Part shown: positions 44,267 to 52,561 of the stretch, piece after piece | Layout of the letters: each line of letters opens with the position of its first letter | Numbering within the stretch: the first letter of the stretch is position 1 | Assembly: GCF_011602085.1 (NCBI RefSeq) | Contig: NZ_JAAONY010000003.1 | Location: 1-64,000, forward strand | From: Pseudoteredinibacter isoporae | GTDB taxonomy: Bacteria; Pseudomonadota; Gammaproteobacteria; Pseudomonadales; Cellvibrionaceae | Direction of reading: 5' to 3' | DNA length: 64,000 nt | Notes under the pieces: model-generated | What the model was told of the DNA's origin: nothing | The model's input: only the letters and a program-made list of their open reading frames with translations | Databases searched by the model: none | Translations under genes and position numbers: made by a program

Positions 44267-44592
44267 AATTTCTCCCCAATATTGTCTCTTTCATTCCCGA
44301 ATTGTGCTCAAAAGCACCACCCCTTCCAGGGCAAAGTAAGCTCTCTTTGAACTCACCCATTTAGACGAGGGTATTCGACAATGGGAGTCATGGGGCCAGG
44401 ACAATTTGCCGGTGACTCCCCGGATGTTTATTCCATCGAAGACCCCCAAACGTAATTTACGACATGAAACTGTCACAATTAACTCAGAAAACTCAGAAAC
44501 CTCATTACCCTTCAAAAACTGTATTGAAAGCCCCACGCGAGATCTGTATTGTTTTCGGATTAGCCCTAAAATAAGCATAAAGAAGAAAAGCT
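44267..44592. other. divergent intergenic region with inverted repeat
   Basis: GGGAGTCA (44383-44390) and TGACTCCC (44413-44420) form an 8-bp inverted repeat with a 22-base spacer. It may be a regulatory hairpin for either gene. No coding frame is supported. Confidence 0.35.
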
Positions 44593-45018
44593 ATGATTCC
44601 CCAAAACCCCAATGCCCTTCTCACATCAGGGCGCCTACTGCTGGCGCTTTATTTTCTGCTACCTGGACTGATGAAATTTGCGCAGTTTGAGATGCACCTC
44701 GGACTGATGAATCGTCACGGAGTAGCCGCACCAGAGCTGATGCTGGTCATAGCAGGCCTGGCCAATGTGCTTGGCGCCCTGCTGCTGATCTTCAACCGCC
44801 ATGTTCGCCTCGTTGCATTGGGGTTTGTGGCGTATATTATTCTGGTTAATCTGATGCTTCACGACTTCTGGAATTTCGAAGGCATTGAGGCTCGGCATGA
44901 GCTCCAGAACTTTATTAAGAACCTGGGCATTCTTGCGGGCTTGCTGGCTCTTGCCGGGGCCAGCGCCAAACGCACCCTTAGGCTTTCAGATATTCATAAA
45001 TCTGATGCGTCGGTTTAA
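44593..45018 (+). CDS. DoxX family membrane protein
   Basis: 141 aa with four transmembrane segments: LLLALYFLLPGLMKFAQF, LMLVIAGLANVLGALLLIF, LVALGFVAYIILVNLMLHDFW and FIKNLGILAGLLALAG. These give the DoxX pattern (R-x-LLALxFLxxGLxK; HDFW). Function in this family is mostly unknown; some members act in thiosulfate:quinone oxidation or redox stress. The next gene starts 16 bp later, so it is probably co-transcribed. Confidence 0.85.
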   Translation: MIPQNPNALLTSGRLLLALYFLLPGLMKFAQFEMHLGLMNRHGVAAPELMLVIAGLANVLGALLLIFNRHVRLVALGFVAYIILVNLMLHDFWNFEGIEARHELQNFIKNLGILAGLLALAGASAKRTLRLSDIHKSDASV

Positions 45019-45033
45019 CGCTGGTTCAACAGA

Positions 45034-45843
45034 ATGACCATGCCCATTGAGATGCCCACTAAACGCCAGCTTGTAGCAACCATACTGAGCACAGCCTGCT
45101 CGGTATTTGTACAAGCAAAGAGTGCGACAAGCTCACAAGCCCCAACAATTGCTGATTCCGAGCTACATGGATACACACGACTCAGTGGCGGTCCTACTGG
45201 GGAGCAAATGAAGCAACGGTTAATTAGGGGCTTTGGTGGGGAGCAAGCCATTCGGAAGCTTAGTAGCTTCGGCGCCAGATTGCGGGTTTCCAGACCTGGG
45301 AAGCCCGAAGAACACTCCCTTAGCTACTATGATTTCGACAATCAGCGACTTGCTTCTTTCGATTTAAATCAGGGCGAACTCAGCCTGATCACCAATCACC
45401 GTTCTGCTCTGATCACAAACGGGGTTTCCGCAGCCCTTCCCGAAGCACAAAAAGCCCGATTGCTGGCGAATATGAAAGTGAACTTCCTTTATCTTGTACG
45501 GCATCAAGCTTTGGAGTTGCTTGGGCCTCTCGACATCCCGAGTCACACATCAGAAAGCTGGTGGCTATTTCGCACGGGTGATGATGTTTCACCGCCCTTG
45601 GGACTCAATCCCGAAACCGGGCGGATTACAAAGGTCTTATTTTCTGACCGTAAGTTCATTGTGGAAATGGATTATCAAGCACTCAACACCGGCATCTGGT
45701 GGCCCGCAAAGTTCCAGCTGTATGATGGAAAACACCTGAAACTTGAAGGCCATTTTTCAGAGGTCGAGGTTAATCAAGAAGCTCGTATAAAAACCCCGAA
45801 TTGGTTCAAGCCTTCCATTGAAAGCACGACTGACATCCAATGA
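45034..45843 (+). CDS. exported protein of unknown family
   Basis: 269 aa. A signal-like N-terminus (KRQLVATILSTACSVFVQA) precedes a soluble part with FGGEQAIRKLSSFGARLRVSRPG, HSLSYYDFDNQRLASFD and WWPAKFQLYDGKHLKLEGHFSEVEVN. This resembles the lipoprotein-type beta folds (LolA/LolB-like) with the GG-x-x-A-I-R-K-L lead often seen before such domains. I cannot name a family. Likely co-transcribed with the DoxX gene. Confidence 0.55.
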   Translation: MTMPIEMPTKRQLVATILSTACSVFVQAKSATSSQAPTIADSELHGYTRLSGGPTGEQMKQRLIRGFGGEQAIRKLSSFGARLRVSRPGKPEEHSLSYYDFDNQRLASFDLNQGELSLITNHRSALITNGVSAALPEAQKARLLANMKVNFLYLVRHQALELLGPLDIPSHTSESWWLFRTGDDVSPPLGLNPETGRITKVLFSDRKFIVEMDYQALNTGIWWPAKFQLYDGKHLKLEGHFSEVEVNQEARIKTPNWFKPSIESTTDIQ

Positions 45844-45894
45844 AAGCACAACCCTGGCACCTGACTGTGCTCACTCATTTTTCGTCACCTAATT

Positions 45895-45925
45895 GTCTTT
45901 GCGCAATCTACATATGCGCAAAGAC
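45895..45925. terminator. hairpin overlapping the 3' end of the CBS gene
   Basis: GTCTTTGCGCA (45895-45905) and TGCGCAAAGAC (45915-45925) are perfect 11-bp inverses around nine bases. The right arm lies in the last codons of the CBS gene and a TTT follows on the plus strand. It may terminate the two convergent transcripts. Confidence 0.5.
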
Positions 45926-46462
45926 TTTAAAAAAGTTCGAGGTCGATTGAATATCAATCGGCAGATGAAGTTTTCTTGAGATGTCGCTCGCAGAGAAAAT
46001 GCCACGTACCTGATTGATATGCTGATCGACAACCAAAATATGTTGCTGACCGTAGTCCTTCAGCAACTCGATAACGTCCGAAATGCTGGAATCCGCAACT
46101 TCTCCGAAATCCAGAGTGAAGAGATCTTTTACGGGTGTCATCAGGTCTCGAACCGAGATATCGTTGCGCCCGATACCCTCTGAAACCTTCTGCACGATTT
46201 TTCGATCTTTAAGGTCATCCAGGCTGATAATGCCCAAAAATGCGCCATCGTGATCAATCACAAATTTCAAACGCACGTGGGCTTGCTGCATTAAACGCTG
46301 CGCTTCCACTGCCGAAGCAGACGACTCAATCACTAATGGTTGGACCTGAGTAAAGTCGGTAAAAAACTCAAGCGCCGGAGATTGACGGCTCAGGCCGGTA
46401 AGACGTTCTGGCTCAGCCAATCCCAGATTTCTGTCCGTTGGGTTAAGTGCTAATTTTTTCAT
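45908..46462 (-). CDS. two-CBS-domain protein
   Basis: 184 aa. The first CBS domain spans ~50-105 (VIESSASAVEAQRLMQQAHVRLKFVIDHDGAFLGIISLDDLKDRK) and the second ~112-172 (SVRDLMTPVKDLFTLDF, ILVVDQHINQVRGIFSASDISRKL). No fused enzyme. CBS pairs bind adenosine nucleotides and regulate a partner; no partner is evident here. The gene is alone. Confidence 0.85.
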   Translation of the reverse strand: MKKLALNPTDRNLGLAEPERLTGLSRQSPALEFFTDFTQVQPLVIESSASAVEAQRLMQQAHVRLKFVIDHDGAFLGIISLDDLKDRKIVQKVSEGIGRNDISVRDLMTPVKDLFTLDFGEVADSSISDVIELLKDYGQQHILVVDQHINQVRGIFSASDISRKLHLPIDIQSTSNFFKVFAHM

Positions 46463-46634
46463 GGTTTACCTCGTCATCTCTGCCCAAGAGGCTATCGGTC
46501 AATGAGTCATCATCCTGATACAACTCTGTGGGCATACATAAAGACCGCCTTTTGTGGCGGGAATACGGTTTGCGTGTTTTGCTGGAAAAACTCAACAAGC
46601 TCGGTGACTTGTATTTCGTTTAAACGGTTAGGGT

Positions 46635-46919
46635 TTACCGTCGCGAGGGCGGAGCCCGGATTGCGTGGGAATGTGCAGAAACAGGAGATGATGGTAAGTG
46701 TAAATTCGGGCTTAACAAGCCAGTGGCTTGTTTAATGGGGGTAAGCGAGTTCCAAAGTGGGGCGTCATCGAGTTCGTTGGTATCGAGGCTTTCAACGCTC
46801 TCCAGCAATTCTTCTACACTGATCTCCGCTGCATGAGCTGGCTTTATCGGCTCTGCGAGAGATACAGAGCTGATTGCCAACAGCAAACAGATATACAGAA
46901 GAACCCGGTACATATTCAC
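46635..46919 (-). CDS. possible small secreted protein, 94 aa
   Basis: A clear signal peptide (MNMYRVLLYICLLLAISSVSLA) is followed by an acidic segment with ISVEELLESVESLDTNELDDAPLW. The C-terminal ~35 residues (ending HAIRAPPSRR) look unlike natural protein, and a perfect 8-bp hairpin (AACAAGCC/GGCTTGTT, 46714-46732) sits within that part. The frame may therefore run on past a lost stop, or the gene is decaying. No family recognised. Confidence 0.4.
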   Translation of the reverse strand: MNMYRVLLYICLLLAISSVSLAEPIKPAHAAEISVEELLESVESLDTNELDDAPLWNSLTPIKQATGLLSPNLHLPSSPVSAHSHAIRAPPSRR

Positions 46920-47086
46920 GACATACTCGCTACTCAGTCATATGCATTCTTTACAGCGCTTATTGTCATCCACAAATTCAATGACAAACAAGCCAATCTT
47001 ATTAAAGCACTGTTGATATTCTGACACAGATTATATCGCTTGGTTCGAGAAAGCACGATAAAGTAAGGTAAAGAAGCTAAAGTTGG

Positions 47087-47536
47087 CTAGCTTGCCTCAC
47101 CTTCCTCAATTTTTTCGACCAACTCTTCCAACAGTTCGTACAATAATTCAAGCTTCCCTGGCCCGAAGCGTTCGCTGATAAATTCATAGCGCTCGCTGGA
47201 CTTGGGAGCAATCTCAATAAAAATATCTCGTCCCGCTTCGGTCAGGGAAATCAGTGAGCGACGCTGGTCGCTGCTGGAGCTTTTTCGCAGGACAATACCC
47301 CGGGATTCCAGGTTCTGGATAATACGAGACAGGCTGGGCATCAGAAGATAGCAGGCTTCGGATAACTCCGAGATATCCAAATCTCCGGCGGCCTCCAGCG
47401 CACGAATCACTCGCCACTGCTGTGCCGAGAGATTATGGGCCTTTAAAGCTGGCATAAATTTCTTCATAACCGCCTCCCTTGCCCTTAACAGGGACATGGG
47501 CAGGGAGCGGTCGAAACTGCGTAAACGTTCGGACAT
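47087..47536 (-). CDS. hpaR: HpaR, MarR-family regulator of homoprotocatechuate genes
   Basis: 149 aa MarR winged helix: SLPMSLLRAREAVMKKFMPALKAHNLSAQQWRVIRALEAAG (typical HpaR opening), then the recognition region LMPSLSRIIQNLESRGIVLRKSS and the wing DQRRSLISLTEAGRDIF. HpaR represses the hpa genes and is relieved by pathway intermediates. It lies 40 bp downstream of the FAH-family gene on the same strand and is likely autoregulated through the palindromes in the divergent promoter. Confidence 0.88.
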   Translation of the reverse strand: MSERLRSFDRSLPMSLLRAREAVMKKFMPALKAHNLSAQQWRVIRALEAAGDLDISELSEACYLLMPSLSRIIQNLESRGIVLRKSSSSDQRRSLISLTEAGRDIFIEIAPKSSERYEFISERFGPGKLELLYELLEELVEKIEEGEAS

Positions 47537-47575
47537 AAAACCTCTGTTACTCTCACCAGCGACGGGACTGGTGTA

Positions 47576-48436
47576 TTACAGGGGCTCGTCGATCACCCCA
47601 TTGATCAAGGTACCCACCCCTTCTACTTCTACTTTGATCTCGTCCCCGGGCTGTAAATATTTCGGCGGATCAAAGCGTGCACCCGCGCCATTTGGCGTAC
47701 CGGTAGCAATCACGTCCCCGGGTTTCAGGTGGTAGAACTTGGACAGATAGCTAATGATATATTTAAACGGGAACATCATACTAGCGGTGGTATCGTCCTG
47801 GCGCAGCTCGCCGTTTACCCAGGTGCGCACCCGCATGTTTTCATAGTCTTCTGCGCTGAATTCATCCGCGCTGACCATCCAGGGGCCAATACTGCCTGAA
47901 TTGATAAAGTTTTTCCCCTGGGTCACATTGAATTTGGCATGGCGAACCCAATCCCGCAGGGTGCCTTCGTTCATGATACTCAAGCCTGCAATATGGTCGT
48001 AGGCATCTTCCTCCGCGATGCGGCGCCCCTCTTTGCCAATCACAATGACGATTTCACCTTCGTAATCGAGCTGATCGGATTCAGGTGGGCGCCACAATGG
48101 TTGGCGATGTGCGGTAAAGGAATCGCTGGTGCGCATAAACAGACTTGGGAACTTGGGTTGTTCAGAGCCATCTTTGTATTCGGCATTACGATTAGCGTAG
48201 TTCACTCCGATACAGGCGATCTTTTCAGGGGTCAGAACCGGCTGAAGCAGCTCGATATCGGCTTCCTTAAGGTCAACATCGCTTCTGGCCGCCAGCTCTC
48301 TGGCTTCGTCCAGACGCCCTTCTCTCAGAATACTGAATAGAGAGCCTTGCAGCTTTGCCCCCAAATCAATAATGCCGTCATCCTGCAGGACACCCCAGGA
48401 TACCTTGTCACCGCTTTTGAAACTGATAAATCGCAT
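47576..48436 (-). CDS. fumarylacetoacetate hydrolase family protein (HpaG2-like)
   Basis: 286 aa. The FAH fold metal site is visible: DYEGEIVIVIGK provides two Glu, and NEGTLRDWVRH the Asp; the C-terminal GDVIATGTPNGAGARFDPPKYLQPGDEI motif is canonical. In the homoprotocatechuate pathway such proteins decarboxylate 5-oxo-pent-3-ene-1,2,5-tricarboxylate. E. coli HpaG has two such domains in one chain; here there is only one. The ATG at 48436 has GGAGG upstream; a longer frame to 48457 lacks this. It is transcribed divergently from hpaE and upstream of hpaR. Confidence 0.8.
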   Translation of the reverse strand: MRFISFKSGDKVSWGVLQDDGIIDLGAKLQGSLFSILREGRLDEARELAARSDVDLKEADIELLQPVLTPEKIACIGVNYANRNAEYKDGSEQPKFPSLFMRTSDSFTAHRQPLWRPPESDQLDYEGEIVIVIGKEGRRIAEEDAYDHIAGLSIMNEGTLRDWVRHAKFNVTQGKNFINSGSIGPWMVSADEFSAEDYENMRVRTWVNGELRQDDTTASMMFPFKYIISYLSKFYHLKPGDVIATGTPNGAGARFDPPKYLQPGDEIKVEVEGVGTLINGVIDEPL

Positions 48437-48466
48437 AATGCCTCCAACACTGAACACTCAATATAA

Positions 48467-48478
48467 TTAACATGTTAA
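48467..48478. promoter_or_regulatory. palindromic operator 1 (candidate HpaR site)
   Basis: TTAACATGTTAA, a perfect 12-bp palindrome 31 bp upstream of the FAH-family start. An identical copy lies at 48562-48573. The size and symmetry suit a MarR-type dimer. Confidence 0.65.
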
Positions 48479-48561
48479 GTCTATTTGCACATTAAAAACA
48501 AGCAGAACCCCAATAAATTGCCATTATATCGCTTAAAAATTAAGCATTGCATTCTTAATGA

Positions 48562-48573
48562 TTAACATGTTAA
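48562..48573. promoter_or_regulatory. palindromic operator 2 (candidate HpaR site)
   Basis: Second copy of TTAACATGTTAA, 41 bp upstream of the hpaE start and 95 bp (start to start) from operator 1. One site near each divergent promoter suggests HpaR controls both arms. Confidence 0.65.
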
Positions 48574-48614
48574 CTTAAAAAGCATCAACTATTCAGATGC
48601 TTTTCGGAGGCCAT

Positions 48615-50132
48615 ATGTCCAGCTTCTCTCACAACCAAGAAACCGCCGAACGTTACCTTCAACGATTCCAACAGAACACAACCGGCCACTTTATCAATGG
48701 CCAGATGGTCAGTAGTGCAGGCGCTGAAAGTTACGAGAACCTCAGCCCTATCGACAATGAAAGCCTGGGTAAAGTACTCGCCGGGAGCGCAGAAGATATG
48801 GATGCCGCCTGTGTTGCTGCGGAGAATGCCTTTCCGGAATGGCGAGACATGCCTGGCCAGGAACGTAAAAAACTGCTGAACCACTTTGCCGATCTGATCG
48901 AAGCCCGTGCAGAGGAAATTGCTCTGGTCGAATCCTCTGATTGTGGCCAGGCCATTCGCTTTATGAAACAAGCCGCCATTCGCGGTGCCGCCAATTTCCG
49001 ATTCTTTGCTGATAAAGCACCTGAGGCCCAAAACGGCCTGGCCTTGCATCAAGCCGAGCACACCAACTACACCCTGCGCAGCCCCATTGGCCCAGTCGGC
49101 ATCATCACGCCCTGGAATACGCCCTTTATGCTGGCGACCTGGAAAATTGCTCCGGCTCTGGCCGCAGGCTGCACCATAGTTCACAAGCCCGCGGAATTGA
49201 CCCCGCTAAGCGCCATGCTACTTGCGGAAATCGCCCATGAAGCTGGCCTTCCCGCTGGAGTTTGGAATACCGTGAATGGTTTCGGCGAAACCGTTGGCAA
49301 ACGCCTGAGTGAACACCCAGCCATTCGTGCTGTTGCCCTGGTGGGAGAAAGTGCAACGGGCAGCCACATTATGCGCCAGGGTGCAGATACCCTTAAGCGC
49401 GTGCACTTCGAGTTGGGCGGGAAAAATCCGGTGATTGTCTTTGACGATGCAGACTTCGAGCGCGCGCTGGATGCAGTGGTGTTCATGATTTACAGCTTGA
49501 ACGGACAACGCTGTACGTCTTCAAGCCGCTTGCTGATCCAAAACAGCATTAAGGACAAGTTTCTGGCTGCGCTGGAAGAGCGTGTTAAAAACCTTACCGT
49601 TGGCCACCCATTGGACCCGAATACAGAGGTCGGCCCATTGGTGCACAAGGGGCATTACGAGAAAGTCATGTCGTATATGGATATCGCCAAACAAGACGGG
49701 GCAACCGTGCGCGTCGGCGGTGTTGCCCGCAAGGACCTGGGAGCGGGCAACTATGTCAGTCCCACGTTGTTCACCGAGGCAGACAACAGCATGCGTATCG
49801 CCCGGGAAGAAATCTTTGGCCCGGTATTAACCAGCATCGGTTTTGATACTGAAGAAGAAGCAATTGCCCTGGCTAATGACACCGATTATGGATTATCCGG
49901 TTATATCTGGACCAATAACAGCGGCCGCGCCATGCGCATGGCTCGCGCGGTGGAAGCTGGCATGCTGTGGGTTAATTCTGAAAATAATCGCAATCTGCCC
50001 TCGCCGTTCGGCGGCATCAAAATGTCAGGCATTGGTCGCGACGGTGGTGATTACAGTTTCGACTTCTACATGGAAACCAAAAACGTTTGTATTGCCCACG
50101 GCACCCATAAAGTACCGGTACTGGGTGCTTAG
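48615..50132 (+). CDS. hpaE: 5-carboxymethyl-2-hydroxymuconate semialdehyde dehydrogenase
   Basis: 505 aa aldehyde dehydrogenase. It has GIITPWNTPFMLATWKIAPALAAGC (cofactor), FELGGKNPVIVFDDAD with the general-base Glu, and the catalytic Cys in LNGQRCTSSSRLLIQ; EEIFGPVL and PFGGIKMSGIGRDGG close the fold. It oxidises the ring-cleavage product of homoprotocatechuate to the dicarboxylate using NAD. The start at 48615 follows GGAGG at 48606-48610; an earlier in-frame ATG at 48597 overlaps that site. First gene of the plus-strand hpa operon. Confidence 0.92.
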   Translation: MSSFSHNQETAERYLQRFQQNTTGHFINGQMVSSAGAESYENLSPIDNESLGKVLAGSAEDMDAACVAAENAFPEWRDMPGQERKKLLNHFADLIEARAEEIALVESSDCGQAIRFMKQAAIRGAANFRFFADKAPEAQNGLALHQAEHTNYTLRSPIGPVGIITPWNTPFMLATWKIAPALAAGCTIVHKPAELTPLSAMLLAEIAHEAGLPAGVWNTVNGFGETVGKRLSEHPAIRAVALVGESATGSHIMRQGADTLKRVHFELGGKNPVIVFDDADFERALDAVVFMIYSLNGQRCTSSSRLLIQNSIKDKFLAALEERVKNLTVGHPLDPNTEVGPLVHKGHYEKVMSYMDIAKQDGATVRVGGVARKDLGAGNYVSPTLFTEADNSMRIAREEIFGPVLTSIGFDTEEEAIALANDTDYGLSGYIWTNNSGRAMRMARAVEAGMLWVNSENNRNLPSPFGGIKMSGIGRDGGDYSFDFYMETKNVCIAHGTHKVPVLGA

Positions 50133-50176
50133 TTCAGCAGAAGGCTACTGACTAAAGAAATAAGAAAGGTATTCCA

Positions 50177-51235
50177 ATGAAGCAACCCCTACTCGGCTTA
50201 ATCAGCACCCTCACGGTTATGGCATTGGCGTTTGCCATTATTGCATTGAGCGAGCATTCATTCTTTATGGGCTGGCTGTCATTTGCAGTGATGGCCTGCA
50301 TTCCCACTCAAATTATTTCAGCGTTTGTCTGGGGGCCACTGTTTGAACACATGTCGCCCCTGAAAAAAGGCCTGAGTCAAACCGCCATCAGTTTACTCGG
50401 CGGCATGATTTTTGGGGCTCTCTTGCATTTTGTGGCCGGACAAGGCTTTGGCCCTACGCCACAGTTAATGATGTTAACCATCGTAACCGTCATTGCCACA
50501 TTCTGGTTGATGGTGGCCTGGAATGCCTGGCCGTTTGCTGCTGTCATTCAATCACCAATCCCGCTGGGCATTGCCATATTACTCGGCGCCTATCTGTTAG
50601 CGTATTTGGTATTTAGTCTGGCGTTTAATTATGAGTTTTTGGCATTAGCGCCGATATATATTGAAAGTCTCGATCCTAAAGGGCTATTTTCCGCCTGGCC
50701 CGCCTTGGCCTTTCTGGTCACAACAGTAGCCGTGATTATGTTGTGTCTGTTGCTGGACTTTTATCCATTGTCTCAACGACAACTCAGCGGAGCGAAAGCA
50801 GCGCTCGCGAACAGCGCCTGGATACTTTTACTGGCAGGCATTGTATTCTATCTGGGTGTGTATATCGTAAAGATCGATCCTGTGGTTTATATGGTACGCG
50901 GCCCGGTGAGTTTTATTTTCGGTGCATTTATTTTATTGAACCTGCTGGAAAACTCTTTGCTTTCCGGTTCCCGCCAACCCATTCGCGGAATTTGCCTGGG
51001 TCTGTTGGCTGCCGGTCTGGCCGGATTGATGCAAGTGATTTATCAGTGCTTCGCACAGCACTTGAACCCGGAAATCGCCGCCGGGCCAGCCGAATATCAA
51101 TTGGAATTATGGTTGGCGAATGCCATGCTGGCGATCACTTTTCCGCTGATCGTTGTTATGACGGATTTTTTCGGCCAGTGGCCTCTTAAATCCAATGCAT
51201 CCGACGCTGATTCACAGAATTCACATCAGGAGTAA
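50177..51235 (+). CDS. polytopic membrane protein of the hpa operon, unknown
   Basis: 352 aa with ten or more hydrophobic segments; no MFS, sodium-symporter or ABC motif is visible, and both ends are hydrophilic (C-terminus DADSQNSHQE). It lies between hpaE and hpaD, 44 bp after the first; its stop overlaps the ribosome site of the second, so it is part of the operon. E. coli uses HpaX, an MFS carrier, for uptake; this protein is not like it and may be an alternative transporter. Two conserved-looking segments are PTQIISAFVWGP and WLMVAWNAWPFAAVIQSPIPLG. Confidence 0.75.
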   Translation: MKQPLLGLISTLTVMALAFAIIALSEHSFFMGWLSFAVMACIPTQIISAFVWGPLFEHMSPLKKGLSQTAISLLGGMIFGALLHFVAGQGFGPTPQLMMLTIVTVIATFWLMVAWNAWPFAAVIQSPIPLGIAILLGAYLLAYLVFSLAFNYEFLALAPIYIESLDPKGLFSAWPALAFLVTTVAVIMLCLLLDFYPLSQRQLSGAKAALANSAWILLLAGIVFYLGVYIVKIDPVVYMVRGPVSFIFGAFILLNLLENSLLSGSRQPIRGICLGLLAAGLAGLMQVIYQCFAQHLNPEIAAGPAEYQLELWLANAMLAITFPLIVVMTDFFGQWPLKSNASDADSQNSHQE

Positions 51236-51238
51236 AAC

Positions 51239-52096
51239 ATGGGACAAGTCGCCTTAGCCGCTAAAATCACACACGTACCTTCTATGTACCTGTCGGAAAT
51301 GGATGGCCCCAACAAAGGGTGTCGAGACGCGGCCATTAATGGTCACAAGGAAATCTCCAAGCGCTGTCGCGAGGCGGGTATCGATACTATCCTGGTTTTT
51401 GATACGCACTGGTTGGTGAATGCAGGCTATCACATTAACTGTGCTGCCGATTTTTCGGGTGTTTATACCAGTAACGAGTTACCACATTTTATTAAAAACC
51501 TGCCCTACCAATACCGTGGTAATCCGGAGCTGGGTCACTTGCTCGCTGAAGCCGCCACAGAAGCAGGGATTCATACCCGCGCGCACAGCGACACCAGCTT
51601 ACCTCTGGAGTACGGCACCTTGGTTCCCATGCGCTATATGAATGACGACGATCATTTCAAAGTGGTTTCGGTTTCCGCCATGTGCCAGGTACATAATCTT
51701 GATGACAGTCGCCGTTTAGGGCTGGCGTTTCGGGAAGCCATCGAACAACGTTATGACGGTAAAGTTGCGGTACTGGCCTCGGGTTCGCTGTCCCATCGAT
51801 TCGCACAAAACGGCGTATCCGAAGAATATCTCTTTAAAGTCTGGTCGGAATTTCTTGAAACCACGGATCGTGAAGTGATCAAGATGTGGGAAGACGGCGA
51901 GTGGGACAAATTTACCAAAATGCTCCCGGAGTACGCTGAGAAATGTCATGGTGAGGGGTTTATGCACGATACCGCAATGTTGCTGGGCGTATTGGGCTGG
52001 GATAAATATCAAGGCAAAGCTGAAATCGTGACTCCCTATTTTGGCAGCTCGGGCACCGGACAATTGAATGCCGTATTCCCTGTCGAAGCGCTATAG
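51239..52096 (+). CDS. hpaD: 3,4-dihydroxyphenylacetate 2,3-dioxygenase
   Basis: 285 aa class III (LigB-type) extradiol dioxygenase: VALAAKITHVPSMYLSEMDGP with the first ligand His, DTILVFDTHWLVNAGYHI, TSLPLEYGTLVPMRYM, and GSLSHRF for the later metal and acid-base residues. It opens homoprotocatechuate next to the ring hydroxyls, giving 5-carboxymethyl-2-hydroxymuconate semialdehyde. It starts four bases after the upstream stop and AGGAG lies in that gene's tail. Confidence 0.93.
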   Translation: MGQVALAAKITHVPSMYLSEMDGPNKGCRDAAINGHKEISKRCREAGIDTILVFDTHWLVNAGYHINCAADFSGVYTSNELPHFIKNLPYQYRGNPELGHLLAEAATEAGIHTRAHSDTSLPLEYGTLVPMRYMNDDDHFKVVSVSAMCQVHNLDDSRRLGLAFREAIEQRYDGKVAVLASGSLSHRFAQNGVSEEYLFKVWSEFLETTDREVIKMWEDGEWDKFTKMLPEYAEKCHGEGFMHDTAMLLGVLGWDKYQGKAEIVTPYFGSSGTGQLNAVFPVEAL

Positions 52097-52132
52097 GTAA
52101 AACCACAGACTTAACATAAACCGGAATTCACC

Positions 52133-52528
52133 ATGGCTCACTTTATTCTAGAGTATTCAAAAAATCTCAGTGCCAATGAAATCAAGCTCGATGAGTTGTT
52201 AAAAAATCTGCACGACGCCGCTGTCGGTACAGGGCTCTTTCCTCTTGCAGGCATACGCAGCCGCGCCCACGCCTGTGATGACTATCGTGTCGCCGATGGC
52301 GACCCCGGTTTTGCCTTTGTGCATCTGGAAGTTCGTCTTGGACGCGGTCGTAGTGATGAGGAAAAACAGACCGCGGCTGATGCCATCTTTAACGCACTCA
52401 GCCAATCTTTGGACGAAGCCTATCAGCAACGCGGCCTGGCCATTTCCTTTGAGATGAATGAGCTACCTGAAACACTGAAGTTTAACCAAAATAATTTGCG
52501 CGGCTATCTGGCAGAAAAACAATCTTAA
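52133..52528 (+). CDS. hpaF: 5-carboxymethyl-2-hydroxymuconate delta-isomerase
   Basis: 131 aa tautomerase-superfamily protein: MAHFILEYSKNL places a Pro-free N-terminus typical of CHMI (Met removal exposes Ala here rather than the catalytic Pro of many tautomerases). FPLAGIRSRAHACDDYRVADGDPGFAFVHLEVRLGRGRS and LAISFEMNE follow HpaF. It isomerises the muconate before decarboxylation. Between hpaD and hpaH in the operon. Confidence 0.9.
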   Translation: MAHFILEYSKNLSANEIKLDELLKNLHDAAVGTGLFPLAGIRSRAHACDDYRVADGDPGFAFVHLEVRLGRGRSDEEKQTAADAIFNALSQSLDEAYQQRGLAISFEMNELPETLKFNQNNLRGYLAEKQS

Positions 52529-52561
52529 GACCAGAATCCAATTTTCAAAAACGAGTCTATT

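Noticed and set aside
47498-47505. GGGCAGGG octamer as a KOPS signal
   Set aside because: A single copy in the orientation away from dif, inside the hpaR coding region; compatible with chance.
48597-48614. Upstream ATG as the hpaE start
   Set aside because: The GGAGG at 48606-48610 would then be inside the gene; it sits at a proper distance from the ATG at 48615.
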